64,000 bases of DNA from Paenibacillus sp. JNUCC-31 (GCF_014844075.1 NZ_CP062165.1:1364001-1428000), one strand, 5' to 3'; numbered from the stretch's first letter, positions 45,853-56,172 are shown. Program-made: numbers and translations. The notes: a model not told the origin generated them from the letters alone.

Positions 45853-46722
45853 TTAGCCTTTGACCGCACCAACCATGGCTCCCTTGACGAAATACTTCTG
45901 TACAAACGGATAGATGACCAGAATCGGCAGCGTTGAAACCATGATGGTCGCATACTTGAGCGATTCCTCTACCACCAGGTTATCTCCTCCAATCGACGTT
46001 ACGTCGCCTGAGCTTGCACTTCCGGCCAGTACCAGATTGCGCAGCAGTACCTGGAGTGGAAACAAATCCGGAGATCTTAGATAGAGCAGCGGAAAGATAA
46101 AGTTGTTCCACATCCCAACGGCATAGAAAAGGGCAATCGTGGCAAAGGAAGCCTTGGACAGCGGCACAATAATCCGTATGAAGATACCAATATCATTCAG
46201 GCCGTCCATGCGGCCCGATTCCTCCAGTTCTTTGGGAATGCCTGAGAAGAACGTGCGCATCAGAATCAGATTCCAGGTGCTGACTGCCCCCGGGAGAACC
46301 ATGCCCCATATGGTATCCACCAGATTCAGGGAACGGACCACCAGGAAAGTCGGAATCATCCCGCCGCTGAAAAACATCGTAATGACAATCAGGATGGTGA
46401 AGGTATTGCGCAGCGCCATATCTTTTCTGGATAATGCGTAGGCTCCGGTCGAGGTGACCACCAGCGAGATCAGTGTGCCAAGCACGGTATAAATGATTGT
46501 ATTTCGGTAAGCCGTCCAGATTTGCGGATCTCCCAGCACCAGTTTATACATGCTCAGGTTAAATCCCTTGGGCCAGAAGGAAATATTGTTTTGCATGACG
46601 TTCACGTTGCTGCTGAGGGAGACGGCCAGCATATGAAGGAACGGATAGAGTGTGACCACAACAACGAGCAGCAGAATCAGGGATGCCACAACGTTAAACC
46701 AGGAAAATCGGAGTGATTTCAC
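45853..46722 (-). CDS. ABC importer permease, LplC/MalG type
   Basis: A 289-residue membrane protein with six predicted helices and the EAA loop ELEESGRMDGLNDIGIFIRI, which contacts the ATPase. GTG start at 46722 with AGAGGTG upstream; an in-frame ATG at 46755 would overlap the preceding permease and has no ribosome binding site. No ATPase gene is in the operon, so a shared MsmX-like ATPase encoded elsewhere is expected. Confidence 0.92.
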   Translation of the reverse strand: MKSLRFSWFNVVASLILLLVVVVTLYPFLHMLAVSLSSNVNVMQNNISFWPKGFNLSMYKLVLGDPQIWTAYRNTIIYTVLGTLISLVVTSTGAYALSRKDMALRNTFTILIVITMFFSGGMIPTFLVVRSLNLVDTIWGMVLPGAVSTWNLILMRTFFSGIPKELEESGRMDGLNDIGIFIRIIVPLSKASFATIALFYAVGMWNNFIFPLLYLRSPDLFPLQVLLRNLVLAGSASSGDVTSIGGDNLVVEESLKYATIMVSTLPILVIYPFVQKYFVKGAMVGAVKG

Positions 46723-46735
46723 GCCACACCTCTTT

Positions 46736-47704
46736 CTACCATAGACTGGTCTCACTTAATCGGCGGCTGAGCCAGTTGGCTGTATAGATGAAGATCAGAC
46801 TGATGACTCCCATGAATAAATCAATGGATGCACCATAGCTGAAGTTCCCCTGTACCATGCCCACCCTGTAGACATATGTGCTGATAATATCTGCCGTATC
46901 GTAGATGGCCGGATTTTGCATCAGGAAGACCTTCTCGAAGCCGATCTCCAGCACTTTGCCGATATTCAGTATCAGCGTTATAACGATGGCGGGAGATATA
47001 CCGGGCAGGGTGACATGCCAGATTTTGCGCAATCGGCTTGCTCCGTCCATATCCGCGGCTTCATACAATTGCGGGTCAATCGCCGTCAGCGCGGCCAGAT
47101 AAATGATGGTCTCCCAGCCGATGTGCTGCCAGATTTCCGACAGGACATAGATGCCCCGGAACAGCCCTGGCTCATTCATAAAATTAATGGGTCCAATGCC
47201 GATCCCTGCCAGCAAATTGTTAATCAGCCCTCCGGTCGGGGACAGGAACATAATGACCATACTTGCCACAATGACATTCGAGATAAAATGCGGCAGATAA
47301 CTGACCGTCTGCACAAAACGCTTAAATGCAGCCCTGCGTACCTCATTCAGCAGAATGGCCAGCAGGATCGGAGCCGGGAAGCCGAACACCAGCTTATACA
47401 GTCCCAGCAGAAACGTATTCTTCATCAGCGGCCAAAAATCGGGATTCTCCAGAAACATCCGGTAATATTTGAATCCCACCCAATCACTGGCCCAAATTCC
47501 CTTGAATAAATTGTAATCCTTAAACGTGATGACCAGACCAAACATCGGCGCATAGCGGAAGATCAAATAATACAGGAGGCATGGCAGGAATAGCAGCCAT
47601 AGCGCCTTGTTCCTGTTCCAGGTTCGGACCAAACGCGACTTCCGCCGAGGCGGCCGGTGCGCTTCCTTTTGTGGTTTGATTTGCATTACATCAGCATTAG
47701 CCAT
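46736..47704 (-). CDS. ABC importer permease, LplB/MalF type
   Basis: A 322-residue permease. The cytoplasmic N-terminus is basic (RPPRRKSRLVRTWNRNK), then six helices, with the EAA loop LYEAADMDGASRLRKIWHVT. The second of two closely spaced ATGs (47704) lies best behind AGAGGGGG. It is the first gene of the seven-gene GlcNAc-glycan operon (47.7 to 36.4 kb), divergent from the AraC-type regulator. Confidence 0.92.
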   Translation of the reverse strand: MANADVMQIKPQKEAHRPPRRKSRLVRTWNRNKALWLLFLPCLLYYLIFRYAPMFGLVITFKDYNLFKGIWASDWVGFKYYRMFLENPDFWPLMKNTFLLGLYKLVFGFPAPILLAILLNEVRRAAFKRFVQTVSYLPHFISNVIVASMVIMFLSPTGGLINNLLAGIGIGPINFMNEPGLFRGIYVLSEIWQHIGWETIIYLAALTAIDPQLYEAADMDGASRLRKIWHVTLPGISPAIVITLILNIGKVLEIGFEKVFLMQNPAIYDTADIISTYVYRVGMVQGNFSYGASIDLFMGVISLIFIYTANWLSRRLSETSLW

Positions 47705-47825
47705 CGGCATGCCCCCTCTTGCATAGATGATTGTACGTTGTTTTAATGATTGTACATGGACTTACATGTCAGCTTACTTCCCCCGGATTTCCGGGGTTGT
47801 TCTCCGAATTATAGTGATAAATCTT

Positions 47826-47840
47826 TAGAAAGCGCTATCT
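47826..47840. promoter_or_regulatory. Candidate cre site upstream of the GlcNAc-glycan operon
   Basis: TAGAAAGCGCTATCT differs from the CcpA cre consensus at one position and is nearly palindromic around CG. It lies between the divergent permease operon and the AraC gene, so carbon catabolite repression of the operon is likely. Confidence 0.6.
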
Positions 47841-47988
47841 ACATGTTATATAACTTTTCGCCTCTACTCCTTTTTTCCAGATATCCGCGTATAATTCAGT
47901 AAAAGTGTATATTGTTTGTGTCAGATTTATGCCGCTATGATAGGGTTAACCACTCGATCCGGGGCTGTACTTAAGGGGGAATATCATA

Positions 47989-50274
47989 ATGAAGGGACTG
48001 CTTACAAGCAAATTCGCGCTGGATGGACTGTTTGTCAAGCTAATGCTGAGCTTTCTCAGCGTCATCCTGATTTTGGCTTCATTTAACCTGTTCTCCCATC
48101 TGTACCTAAGCAACAAGGTCTATCAGGAGATGGTCAGGCAAAATGAACTGGGCCTTGCACAGACCGTTGAAGGGTATGAGAATCACTTCCGACTGACCCA
48201 GAATATGATTCTCGCCCTCACTCAATCGGATACCTGGACAGCTAACCTGGGCATTTTGAGCCATATTAAGGAGAACCGCCGTTACGATATTCCCGCAGAG
48301 GTCAAGTCAGACCTTTCCACGCTGTACGCCAATCCTTTTTTGCATATCGACAATTTCATTCTCTATTTCAAGCAAGAAGACTATGTACTGGAGAAGGAAG
48401 GCCTCAGCAGTGCCAGCGATATGTTCGGGAAATATTATTATAGTAAAGAATATCCGCCGGATTACTGGAAAACTCAAACGATGAACAACCAGTTCCTGAA
48501 AGTGATGCCTGCCGCAGCTTTCACTGAAAATACTCTTCATTCTTCACGCTCTCTCGGACAACTGATGCCTGTCATGATGAAGGCCATTCCTTACGAGGAT
48601 GTGTACGGGATTGTTATGCTGAACCCGCAGCGTATGCAGGATACGTATGGCGATGCCGGCAATAATCCGTTCTACATTCTGGACAATGAGGGGCACCCGC
48701 TCTTTACCACAGCGGAAGGGAATATGCAGAACCCTCAGCTTCCTGCAGATGGAAGCAAACATGAACGTATTGGAGATCAGTATTACTTCTATGAGAAAGG
48801 CAAGCAAACCGGGTTCATCTATGTCCGGGTCACCCAGGCGGCAGTAATTGCCGCAGAAATGCGCGGTATGCAGCTGCTGCTGGCTGTCCTGCTCGGCGCT
48901 GCTATTCTAATTAGCGTGCTCTCCTCCCTGTTTTTCAGTCTGCGATTGAATCAACCGCTTCAGCGCCTCATTGCCGCGTTTGACCGAAATTTGGACAGTG
49001 GGCCAGAAAAGTTGAGTGGTGTAAAGGAGTTCGCCATAATCGGTGAGCGCCTCAGTTCCATTCTGGAGAATAATCGCTACATTCAAAGTGACCTGGCGCA
49101 GAAAAACTCTCTGGTACGTCAGTATGCCTATACCCATAAAGTGAAGAACATTCCGCTCAGCTCCTATCTGGCGGATCTTGAGGATGTTCGGCAACCCGAG
49201 CAGCCCTACGTCTCCATTCTATTCAAGGTCGGCTTCAAGTCTCCGCCAGATGAATTCGATCAACATACCCTGTTATTGTGGAAACTGATTCAGAGCCTGT
49301 TCACCAGCAGCAAAAATAATAGCGTTGCACTTCAGCCCGAGCAGGATCAGCTGCTCCTGCTGCTGTTCGATCCTGGTCCACAGAGCGGTATACTGCAGGC
49401 GCTGGATACTCTGAAAGAATTGCTCGATACCGAAGAATCCCTCTACCTGACCATCGCGGTAAGTCCAGTGTATTCCGGGGAAATTCCATTTACCGATGCG
49501 TACAGCGATCTGTCCAAATTGTTGAAAGAGCGGAGACTGAATGGGGAAACACAGATTATTGTAGAGCCACGTGCTTCCTCCTCGAATGCCTTCCATGTGA
49601 AGGTGACTTATGGGGAGGAACTGCACAATCTGCTGCAATCTGGTAATGAGGAGGCTGTTTTCGCTTGGCTGGATCGCCAACTGGAGCAGTTGCAGCATAA
49701 GGATGCAGCCGCAGAGGACTTCCGCACGTTTGCAATCGGTATAGCAGAACAAATCGGCAAGACGGTTATGAAACTGAATTTGACGCACATCGAATTCGAA
49801 CTTCGCTCTTCTCCTCCGGGAGAAGCATTTGCTGGTTTCCATTCCGTTCAGCAGTACAGGAAATGGCTTCAGACGCTCGTTACACCGGTACTAATGGCCG
49901 TACGCAATCAGTTGGAAACGCGTGATCCGGTCATCAGCTTTGTGCTGGACTATTTGGACCATCACTATGGGGAAGATATTAATCTGAATATTGTTGCGGA
50001 TAAGTTGAATCTGACTTCGGGGTACCTTTCGAGTATTTTCAAGGAAAAGACCAACATCAACTTCAGCGAATATCTGAATAATCTGCGGACTGAGCGAGCC
50101 AAGGAGTTGCTTGTGAATGTCGATCTGCGAATTCAGGATATCGCCACACAAGTTGGCTATCAGAATGTCAACTCATTCATCCGCATGTTCAAGCGTCGGT
50201 ACGGGATGACCCCCGGAGAATACCGCAAGCGTCATGCGGGTGATGAGCCATTCATCTCTTCCAGCCATGGATAA
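47989..50274 (+). CDS. Membrane-anchored AraC-family sensor-regulator
   Basis: A 761-residue protein: TM1 (about 17-40), an extracytoplasmic sensor domain (about 45-285), TM2 (about 292-318), a linker, and a C-terminal AraC DNA-binding domain (about 655-750). The last holds the two helix-turn-helix units (LNIVADKLNLTSGYLSSIFK and IQDIATQVGYQNVNSFIRMF) and the PGEYRK end. This fusion of sensor and AraC domain typically sits beside LplABC-type importers in Paenibacillus and activates them. GGGGGA ribosome binding site. Confidence 0.92.
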   Translation: MKGLLTSKFALDGLFVKLMLSFLSVILILASFNLFSHLYLSNKVYQEMVRQNELGLAQTVEGYENHFRLTQNMILALTQSDTWTANLGILSHIKENRRYDIPAEVKSDLSTLYANPFLHIDNFILYFKQEDYVLEKEGLSSASDMFGKYYYSKEYPPDYWKTQTMNNQFLKVMPAAAFTENTLHSSRSLGQLMPVMMKAIPYEDVYGIVMLNPQRMQDTYGDAGNNPFYILDNEGHPLFTTAEGNMQNPQLPADGSKHERIGDQYYFYEKGKQTGFIYVRVTQAAVIAAEMRGMQLLLAVLLGAAILISVLSSLFFSLRLNQPLQRLIAAFDRNLDSGPEKLSGVKEFAIIGERLSSILENNRYIQSDLAQKNSLVRQYAYTHKVKNIPLSSYLADLEDVRQPEQPYVSILFKVGFKSPPDEFDQHTLLLWKLIQSLFTSSKNNSVALQPEQDQLLLLLFDPGPQSGILQALDTLKELLDTEESLYLTIAVSPVYSGEIPFTDAYSDLSKLLKERRLNGETQIIVEPRASSSNAFHVKVTYGEELHNLLQSGNEEAVFAWLDRQLEQLQHKDAAAEDFRTFAIGIAEQIGKTVMKLNLTHIEFELRSSPPGEAFAGFHSVQQYRKWLQTLVTPVLMAVRNQLETRDPVISFVLDYLDHHYGEDINLNIVADKLNLTSGYLSSIFKEKTNINFSEYLNNLRTERAKELLVNVDLRIQDIATQVGYQNVNSFIRMFKRRYGMTPGEYRKRHAGDEPFISSSHG

Positions 50275-50318
50275 CAGATACAGCAGCTTCTCCCCGCTCC
50301 TCCCTTCGGAAAATAAAA

Positions 50319-50350
50319 TGAACCCCCGCATGGCTTCATGCGAGGGTTCA
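50319..50350. terminator. Terminator shared by convergent AraC and GH43 genes
   Basis: TGAACCC-C-CGCAT/ATGCG-A-GGGTTCA hairpin. On the minus strand it is followed by TTTTATTTT, so it ends the GH43 transcripts; on the plus strand the U-tract is weak. Confidence 0.8.
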
Positions 50351-50382
50351 GCATTTCAAGAAGAAGGCGCTTAGCGCTTCAT

Positions 50383-52452
50383 CTACTCTACATGAAAATA
50401 ATCAAAATCGGCAAACCCTCCGGTGGACTTGGTTGCATAATTGAACAAAGCAAAGCGGTAGCCCATAAAGTGGGGCAACGTATAAGACATCTGTAGTGTG
50501 TTCCCAATCGATGTCCAATTGGTGCCGTTCAGACTATATGCAAAGTAGGCCTTGTCCGTTTGATTCGTAAAATCGCAGATCACTCGGAAATATACTTTGT
50601 TTTGGTTCAGCGGCACGGTTGCCACCTCGGTCATCGTCCCGGAGCCGACATTAGCCATGACGATGGATTTGGCATTCCCTGACATCTTCACGCCGACGAA
50701 GCCGTACCTGGCTTGAAAAGCAGCAAGACCGGCATAGTCGCCGTCCTTCATACCTGCCGTTTCCATGGCTGTAATGCCTGTACTTTTGGGCCCAAAGGTT
50801 CTTTGGGTCAGCGTATTGCGGGCCTCCAAAATACTTGAACTTGTTTTGCCTGTAGTTAGCCTCATGAAACCTGGGCGTTGGGTCAGCGACCAATTTACCG
50901 GGTCTGGATTGTGATTCCACTGCCAGAATTTCGCAAGGCTCGCGCTTGCCCCTCCAGGCGCAGCAGTCGTAGAGAAGGAAACATCATCCACGTAAAAATT
51001 CATGAGATCATTGCTTGCATCCGGGTTCGCGCTGTAAGGCGTCTCAAGGAATACAAAGGTCTGCGACAGGTCCGCACTAGCAGGGACGGTGTATGTTCCC
51101 TGAATGGTGCCCCATTGTCCCTTGGTCAGCGTTGCACTGCCCATAATGGATATACCCGTGTAGCTTGGACCATTTTGAATGCTGAGATTAAACGTTTTGC
51201 TTGCGGGTCCCGCTGTATATTTCACTTTTGCCGAAAAGGTATATACGCTGCCCGCCGTCACCTTGCCGGTAATTACTTGTTTCACACCGGCAGCCGTCTG
51301 TTGTCGGCCACTGACAAGCAGGCTTTTAGAACCTCCAGCATACTCTGAGGAGGTCGCTGCAATCGATGCCGTATTGTTGCTCGTCCATGGACTCAGGGTA
51401 GCATCTTCGAAACCCCCATTGACTATTAACTGTTGAACTGCGCCCGTGTCTGTACCTGATCCGGCATTAAATTCGTCAGAGCCATAAATCTTTTTCGCCG
51501 GATACCCCTCCACCGGAACATTCATCGTCAGCGGAACCTTGCCATTCACCCCAAACACAGGCCAGTTATCCGACCATGTTACCGGAACGAGATAAGGAAT
51601 ACGTCCGACTGCCCCGTTGTCTCTGAACAACAATCCGTACCATGAACCTGAAGCGGTGTCTACAATACCTCCCTGAGCAATGCCTGCATTCCTTAAAACA
51701 ACACGGCCTGTATAATTACCTGTCAAACTGTCTGCGCGATAGGCAATCTGGACACGTCCTTCTCCTGTAGGCCAGGCAATCAGGAAAATATAATACTTTC
51801 CGTTGATCTTCTGAATGTGGGCGCCTTCAGCCTTTACAATGAAATTCGAACCAGCCACACTGCTGGCATTCGGAATAAGGACCTGATTCAGGCCGCCCGC
51901 CTTGACAGCCGACGCCTCTGCATTAAGCTCAACAATACTGATATTGTCAGTACCATGCACCAGAAATGCCCGTCCGTTGTCAAAAAGCAGTGAAGCATCG
52001 TGATAATAACTGCCCAGTGTAGATATGGTCCAAGGCCCTGTCTCAATATTGGTCGTTTTGTAGATATAGGTTTTGCCCGTAGAGAGCGAGCCAAAGGCTA
52101 CGTAATAGATACCATTGTTGTATCTCAGACTGCTTGCCCAGGAGCCTCTCCCATATTCATTCTGACCGTTGTTCAGGAGATGAGAGTCGGTATTTGCGTA
52201 CGTATCATATACATAATTCACAATTTCCCAATTTACGAGATCGTATGATTTCATGATGGGCACCCCTGGACTCATATGCATCGTGGTGCTCGTCATATAA
52301 TACGCGTTGCCTACCCGAATGACGTCACTATCCGGAACATCGGCATGGATCACCGGATTACTGAACGTTGTAGCCGCCGAAGCGGGAGCAACTGGAGTCG
52401 CTATCACAAGCAGCGGGACAACCAGTAACAACATGCCTAGCCTTTTCCACAT
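50383..52452 (-). CDS. Secreted GH43 glycosidase (beta-xylosidase/arabinofuranosidase type) with CBM and C2 domain
   Basis: A 689-residue exported enzyme. Signal peptide about 1-26 (LLLVVPLLVIATPVAPASA). The GH43 five-bladed propeller (about 30-335) opens with NPVIHADVPDSDVI, whose Asp is the general base, and includes the blade motif YYHDASLLFD and the KAEGAHI segment with the probable catalytic Glu. A CBM4/9-like domain (LIVNGGFEDATLSPW, about 345-500) is followed by the GH43 C2 concanavalin-like domain to the end. The architecture suits removal of xylosyl or arabinosyl units from arabinoxylan. Downstream partner of the XynD-like gene, 72 bp away. AGGAGG eight bases before the ATG. Confidence 0.88.
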   Translation of the reverse strand: MWKRLGMLLLVVPLLVIATPVAPASAATTFSNPVIHADVPDSDVIRVGNAYYMTSTTMHMSPGVPIMKSYDLVNWEIVNYVYDTYANTDSHLLNNGQNEYGRGSWASSLRYNNGIYYVAFGSLSTGKTYIYKTTNIETGPWTISTLGSYYHDASLLFDNGRAFLVHGTDNISIVELNAEASAVKAGGLNQVLIPNASSVAGSNFIVKAEGAHIQKINGKYYIFLIAWPTGEGRVQIAYRADSLTGNYTGRVVLRNAGIAQGGIVDTASGSWYGLLFRDNGAVGRIPYLVPVTWSDNWPVFGVNGKVPLTMNVPVEGYPAKKIYGSDEFNAGSGTDTGAVQQLIVNGGFEDATLSPWTSNNTASIAATSSEYAGGSKSLLVSGRQQTAAGVKQVITGKVTAGSVYTFSAKVKYTAGPASKTFNLSIQNGPSYTGISIMGSATLTKGQWGTIQGTYTVPASADLSQTFVFLETPYSANPDASNDLMNFYVDDVSFSTTAAPGGASASLAKFWQWNHNPDPVNWSLTQRPGFMRLTTGKTSSSILEARNTLTQRTFGPKSTGITAMETAGMKDGDYAGLAAFQARYGFVGVKMSGNAKSIVMANVGSGTMTEVATVPLNQNKVYFRVICDFTNQTDKAYFAYSLNGTNWTSIGNTLQMSYTLPHFMGYRFALFNYATKSTGGFADFDYFHVE

Positions 52453-52524
52453 TCACATGGCCTCCTGATCATTTCATGGATTCATTGCATACATGCCGCG
52501 CTACCTTTCGGATCTAACCATGGA

Positions 52525-54432
52525 TCACAAGGAATACTCCATATAATCCACATACGCATCCCATGTCCCATTATCAGTGGTAACAACCAGTTTGACCTCC
52601 TGGGGTCCAGTTGCATGGGTGATGTTGGACAAGGTTTGAACGGTAGGCTGAGTTCCGGTGAAATAAAAGGAACCATGTGTTACGCCGCCAATCACCAGAT
52701 CCACTCTTGCTGTACTACTGTTGTTGGAGGCTCCACGGACCGAGAATTGATGCGTCGGATTGCCAAAATATTGATTATACGCCACAGCATCCTCATTGGC
52801 ATATAACGCTACCCCGTTGAAGGGGGAACTGATCGCTCCCGCATATGGACCACTAATCGTCATGCTCTCAGCCTCAACCTTGGTTACCGGATTGCTGGAT
52901 GTGTTGTTGCCGAACTGCCAGTAATCCAGATTGAACAGGTTAGCGCCGCCCGTACCCGTGAATACCAGATACAATCGGTGTACACCTGTGGCATTATTTA
53001 CGGTGGTTTGAACTTCCTTCCATGTTTGTGCACCGCCCGTTGGAGTTACATTAAGCGTGCCAACAAGCGGACCTGTCGCGCTGTCAAGACGAATTTCAAT
53101 TTTGCCGCCTACGGTTGAAGCGACATTGGCTTTGAAGGTACTAGCGCCAGCAGAACCAAAGTCTACGTTACCCAAAGCGATCCAGTCGCCATTATGAATA
53201 TTCGTGACATTCTGGTTGCTGAACGGTCCACCACTAGCCTGAGTCGCCTCGGTTGTAATTCCCGCCTGCCATCCAATCGTCTCAGCCTCCACCCGGTTAT
53301 ATGGGTTCAGATTGGTGATCTGCGAAATACCCGCCAGGTTGCCCTGCACCTCCTGAATTGTTCCATCGGCACTATGCACCAGCCTGTTGATATTCGGCGA
53401 ACGGTATCCCTTTCCATCACCATGCTGAGCTTTACTCACCGTTTGGGCATGGTACACGGTGTACCACTGGTTGTTGAAATTAAATACAGCATGGTGATTG
53501 TTCCCCCCAACACCGAAAAAGGCATACGGATTTTTCAAAAAATGACCTTTGTACGTAAACGGACCCATCGGATTGTCACTTACCATGTAACCAATCTCTC
53601 CAGCCGGATAGGCAGGCGGGTGTGTACCGGAAAAGTTAATACAGTACGAGTAATAATATTTGCCATTATACTTATGAATGCCCGAGTCCTCGAACAAATA
53701 CGGCGCATCAATCATGGTGGCACTTCCGACAACACTCGTCATGTTGTCTCCCAGTTTGAGAACACGGGCCGTTTGGGGATTTGCGATGGACGCCGGATCG
53801 GAATTATTTGGAATGCCTCCACCGACATACAGGTATCCCGTTCCGTTGTCATCAACCAGCACAGCCGGGTCAAAAAGCCATGTTACACCTGACATGCCAG
53901 GTGTACTGTGTGTTACCAGCGCCTTGCCAAGCGGGTCGCTCCACGGTCCAATGGGTGAATCCGCCGTAAGCACACCAATGCCTGATGCACTATTTGCAAA
54001 ATAAAGGAAGAACTTATCCTTTCCTGCTATATTTTTTTTGGTAGCTGCTGGAGCCCATGAGCCCCATGCCCATTTGGCAATGCCTTGACCATTATTGGCA
54101 TTATTGCTGCCTGCCACCGGAATGGCTCCATGGTCTGTCCAGTTCACCATGTCGGCAGAGGATATGACATGAACTTTGTTCAGCATGCTAAAGTCATTCT
54201 CTTTAACCGTACCATTACTGTTGTAGATATAGGCGTCACTTGACATGTAAATGTAAACTCGGCCATTGTGTACCAGCACACTGGGGTCAGCTCCCAGTTT
54301 ATGATCCATGAGCGGGTTCGCGTTTCCAGGAAGTTTCGCGAGAGGCTGATTCGCAGCATGGGCGAACCCCATAGGCAAACCACTGAATAACAAAACCAAT
54401 GCCAACAAAAATACCAATCGTTTTCGCATCAT
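52525..54432 (-). CDS. Secreted arabinoxylan arabinofuranohydrolase-like GH43 (XynD-like) with two CBMs
   Basis: A 635-residue exported enzyme. Signal peptide about 1-26. The GH43 domain (about 35-370) has HKLGADPSVLVHNGRVY (general base Asp), TWLFDPAVLVDDNG and LFEDSGIHKYNGKYY (acid Glu), and resembles B. subtilis XynD throughout. It is followed by a CBM6-like module (NRVEAETIGWQAGITTE, about 383-510) and a C-terminal CBM36-like calcium-dependent xylan-binding module (KVEAESMTISGPYA to DYMEYSL). Expected to remove arabinofuranosyl side chains from xylan. GGGAGG ribosome binding site. A perfect cre-like site lies about 225 bp upstream. Confidence 0.9.
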   Translation of the reverse strand: MMRKRLVFLLALVLLFSGLPMGFAHAANQPLAKLPGNANPLMDHKLGADPSVLVHNGRVYIYMSSDAYIYNSNGTVKENDFSMLNKVHVISSADMVNWTDHGAIPVAGSNNANNGQGIAKWAWGSWAPAATKKNIAGKDKFFLYFANSASGIGVLTADSPIGPWSDPLGKALVTHSTPGMSGVTWLFDPAVLVDDNGTGYLYVGGGIPNNSDPASIANPQTARVLKLGDNMTSVVGSATMIDAPYLFEDSGIHKYNGKYYYSYCINFSGTHPPAYPAGEIGYMVSDNPMGPFTYKGHFLKNPYAFFGVGGNNHHAVFNFNNQWYTVYHAQTVSKAQHGDGKGYRSPNINRLVHSADGTIQEVQGNLAGISQITNLNPYNRVEAETIGWQAGITTEATQASGGPFSNQNVTNIHNGDWIALGNVDFGSAGASTFKANVASTVGGKIEIRLDSATGPLVGTLNVTPTGGAQTWKEVQTTVNNATGVHRLYLVFTGTGGANLFNLDYWQFGNNTSSNPVTKVEAESMTISGPYAGAISSPFNGVALYANEDAVAYNQYFGNPTHQFSVRGASNNSSTARVDLVIGGVTHGSFYFTGTQPTVQTLSNITHATGPQEVKLVVTTDNGTWDAYVDYMEYSL

Positions 54433-54655
54433 TTACTTTTCCTCCCAATTTAGGTTGAATTCGTGTTAACGATATGAATCTTAATCACTCACCTCTTTTC
54501 TGTGCAGATTGCCTCCTGGAAAAGCGCTAGCATATATGGTTTAAGCCGAGCCGATCGCAACCTGTTTTGCAAGGTTTACCATGACTCAGACACCAACCCT
54601 TGATTAAACAGAAGATAGTAATCAGTCCAAATCATATAATTACTCCGGTTGTTTA

Positions 54656-54670
54656 TTGGAAACGCTTTCA
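54656..54670. promoter_or_regulatory. cre site (CcpA operator) upstream of the GH43 genes
   Basis: TTGGAAACGCTTTCA fits the cre consensus at every specified position. It lies in the 483-bp gap between the GH43 pair and the aminotransferase gene. The rest of that gap is AT-rich with no gene seen and no confident -35/-10 pair. Confidence 0.8.
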
Positions 54671-54918
54671 ATATGATAGAACAAGAAACATTCACCTCGA
54701 AGCGCAGAGTGTTTTATGTAATTAATTTCTATATATGTCATTTTATGTGATTATTTAAAGACATCATATCATACTTTATTCAAAATACAACCAATTCTCT
54801 TGCTTTATCCTCAAATTCTGATGTGATGTCGATGAAGATCCTCTCGTTCACTTCTCATTTGTCCTTTCTCCATTTATGATAGAAAGAGACTACTGGAGAA
54901 TCAGTTACGGAGGCTGTG

Positions 54919-56088
54919 ATGATGAAATCTGCTAAACGCATGAATTATTTTAAAGAGGGAATTTTCACCCGTTTGCTTGAGATGAAACGGCAACGACTGG
55001 AGAATGGCGAACCTGTCATCGATCTTAGTGTGGGCACACCCAATATTCCTCCGGCACAACATATTATTGACGCTTTGGTTGAAGCAGCAGCAGACACGCA
55101 GAACTATATATACGCCATCAATGATCAGAATGAGCTGCTGCGGGCTGTTAGCGAATGGTATCAAACAAGATACCAGGTACAGCTGAACCCCACGACCGAA
55201 ATCTGCTCATTGCTTGGTTCCCAGGAGGGATTGGCGCATATATCCCTGTCCATTGTTGATGAAGGGGATCTCGTGCTTGTTCCCGATCCCTGTTATCCAA
55301 TTTTCGCGGATGGACCCTTACTGGCTGGAGCTGAATTGTACTACATTTCGCAAAAGGAAGCGCACGGATATGTCATTCAACTTCAGGACATCCCGGAGGA
55401 TATCGCACACCGGGCCAAATTCATGCTGGTTTCCTATCCCAACAATCCCACTACCGCGATGGCACCGGAGCAGTTCTACCTCGATTTGATTGCATTTGCC
55501 AAGAAATATGATATTATCGTTCTCCATGACAATGCCTATAGTGAGCTTGTGTTTGATGGACGAGCGTGTGGAAGCTTCCTTTCGTTTCCCGGAGCGATCG
55601 ATGTGGGCGTGGAATTCAACTCCTTGTCCAAAACCTATGGGTTGGCCGGAGCGCGGATCGGCTTCTGTGTGGGTAACCCGGATATGGTATCCATGCTGAA
55701 AAAATTAAAGTCCAATATGGACTATGGCATGTTCCTGCCACTCCAAAAGGCTGCCATTGCTGCAATTACTGGAGATCAGACGGAAGTTGGACGGGTAAGA
55801 GCCATCTACGAGGAGCGCAGAGACGTCCTGTGTGAGGGCTTAAGCCGGTTGGGATGGAAGATCGCGAAACCTGAAGCTACGATGTTCATCTGGACACGAA
55901 TTCCTGCTCACTATGACACGTCAGAACAATTTGCCATGGACTTGGTCACCCGAGCAGGGGTCATCGTAACCCCCGGAAGTGCCTTTGGACCTTCAGGCGA
56001 AGGATACGTTCGTTTGGCATTGGTTCAGGATGTTGAGATGCTCCACCAGGCTATAAAGTTTGTGGAAGAATCCGGTATCCTAAACTAG
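54919..56088 (+). CDS. PLP-dependent class I/II aminotransferase
   Basis: An aminotransferase of about 389 residues, fold type I. Visible motifs: LSVGTPNIPP near the N-terminus, LGSQEGLAH, SYPNNPTTA (Asn binding PLP), HDNAYSE (Asp/Tyr on the ring), and the Schiff-base Lys in NSLSKTYGLAGARIGF. The family includes LL-diaminopimelate and PatA-like aminotransferases; the exact amino donor is unclear. GGAGG at 54909-54913 fits the tandem ATGs at 54919 and 54922; a GTG at 54916 is too close. It is monocistronic and followed by a terminator. Confidence 0.88.
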   Translation: MMKSAKRMNYFKEGIFTRLLEMKRQRLENGEPVIDLSVGTPNIPPAQHIIDALVEAAADTQNYIYAINDQNELLRAVSEWYQTRYQVQLNPTTEICSLLGSQEGLAHISLSIVDEGDLVLVPDPCYPIFADGPLLAGAELYYISQKEAHGYVIQLQDIPEDIAHRAKFMLVSYPNNPTTAMAPEQFYLDLIAFAKKYDIIVLHDNAYSELVFDGRACGSFLSFPGAIDVGVEFNSLSKTYGLAGARIGFCVGNPDMVSMLKKLKSNMDYGMFLPLQKAAIAAITGDQTEVGRVRAIYEERRDVLCEGLSRLGWKIAKPEATMFIWTRIPAHYDTSEQFAMDLVTRAGVIVTPGSAFGPSGEGYVRLALVQDVEMLHQAIKFVEESGILN

Positions 56089-56144
56089 TAATTTATACAA
56101 ACAAAACAACCGTATAATTGCAATTTATTTTACCGTTATAAAGC

Positions 56145-56172
56145 GAGCCATTAGGCTCTCTTTTCTTTTTTT
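56145..56172 (+). terminator. Rho-independent terminator after the aminotransferase
   Basis: GAGCC-ATTA-GGCTC stem-loop followed by a T-rich tract (TCTTTTCTTTTTTT). Confidence 0.75.
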
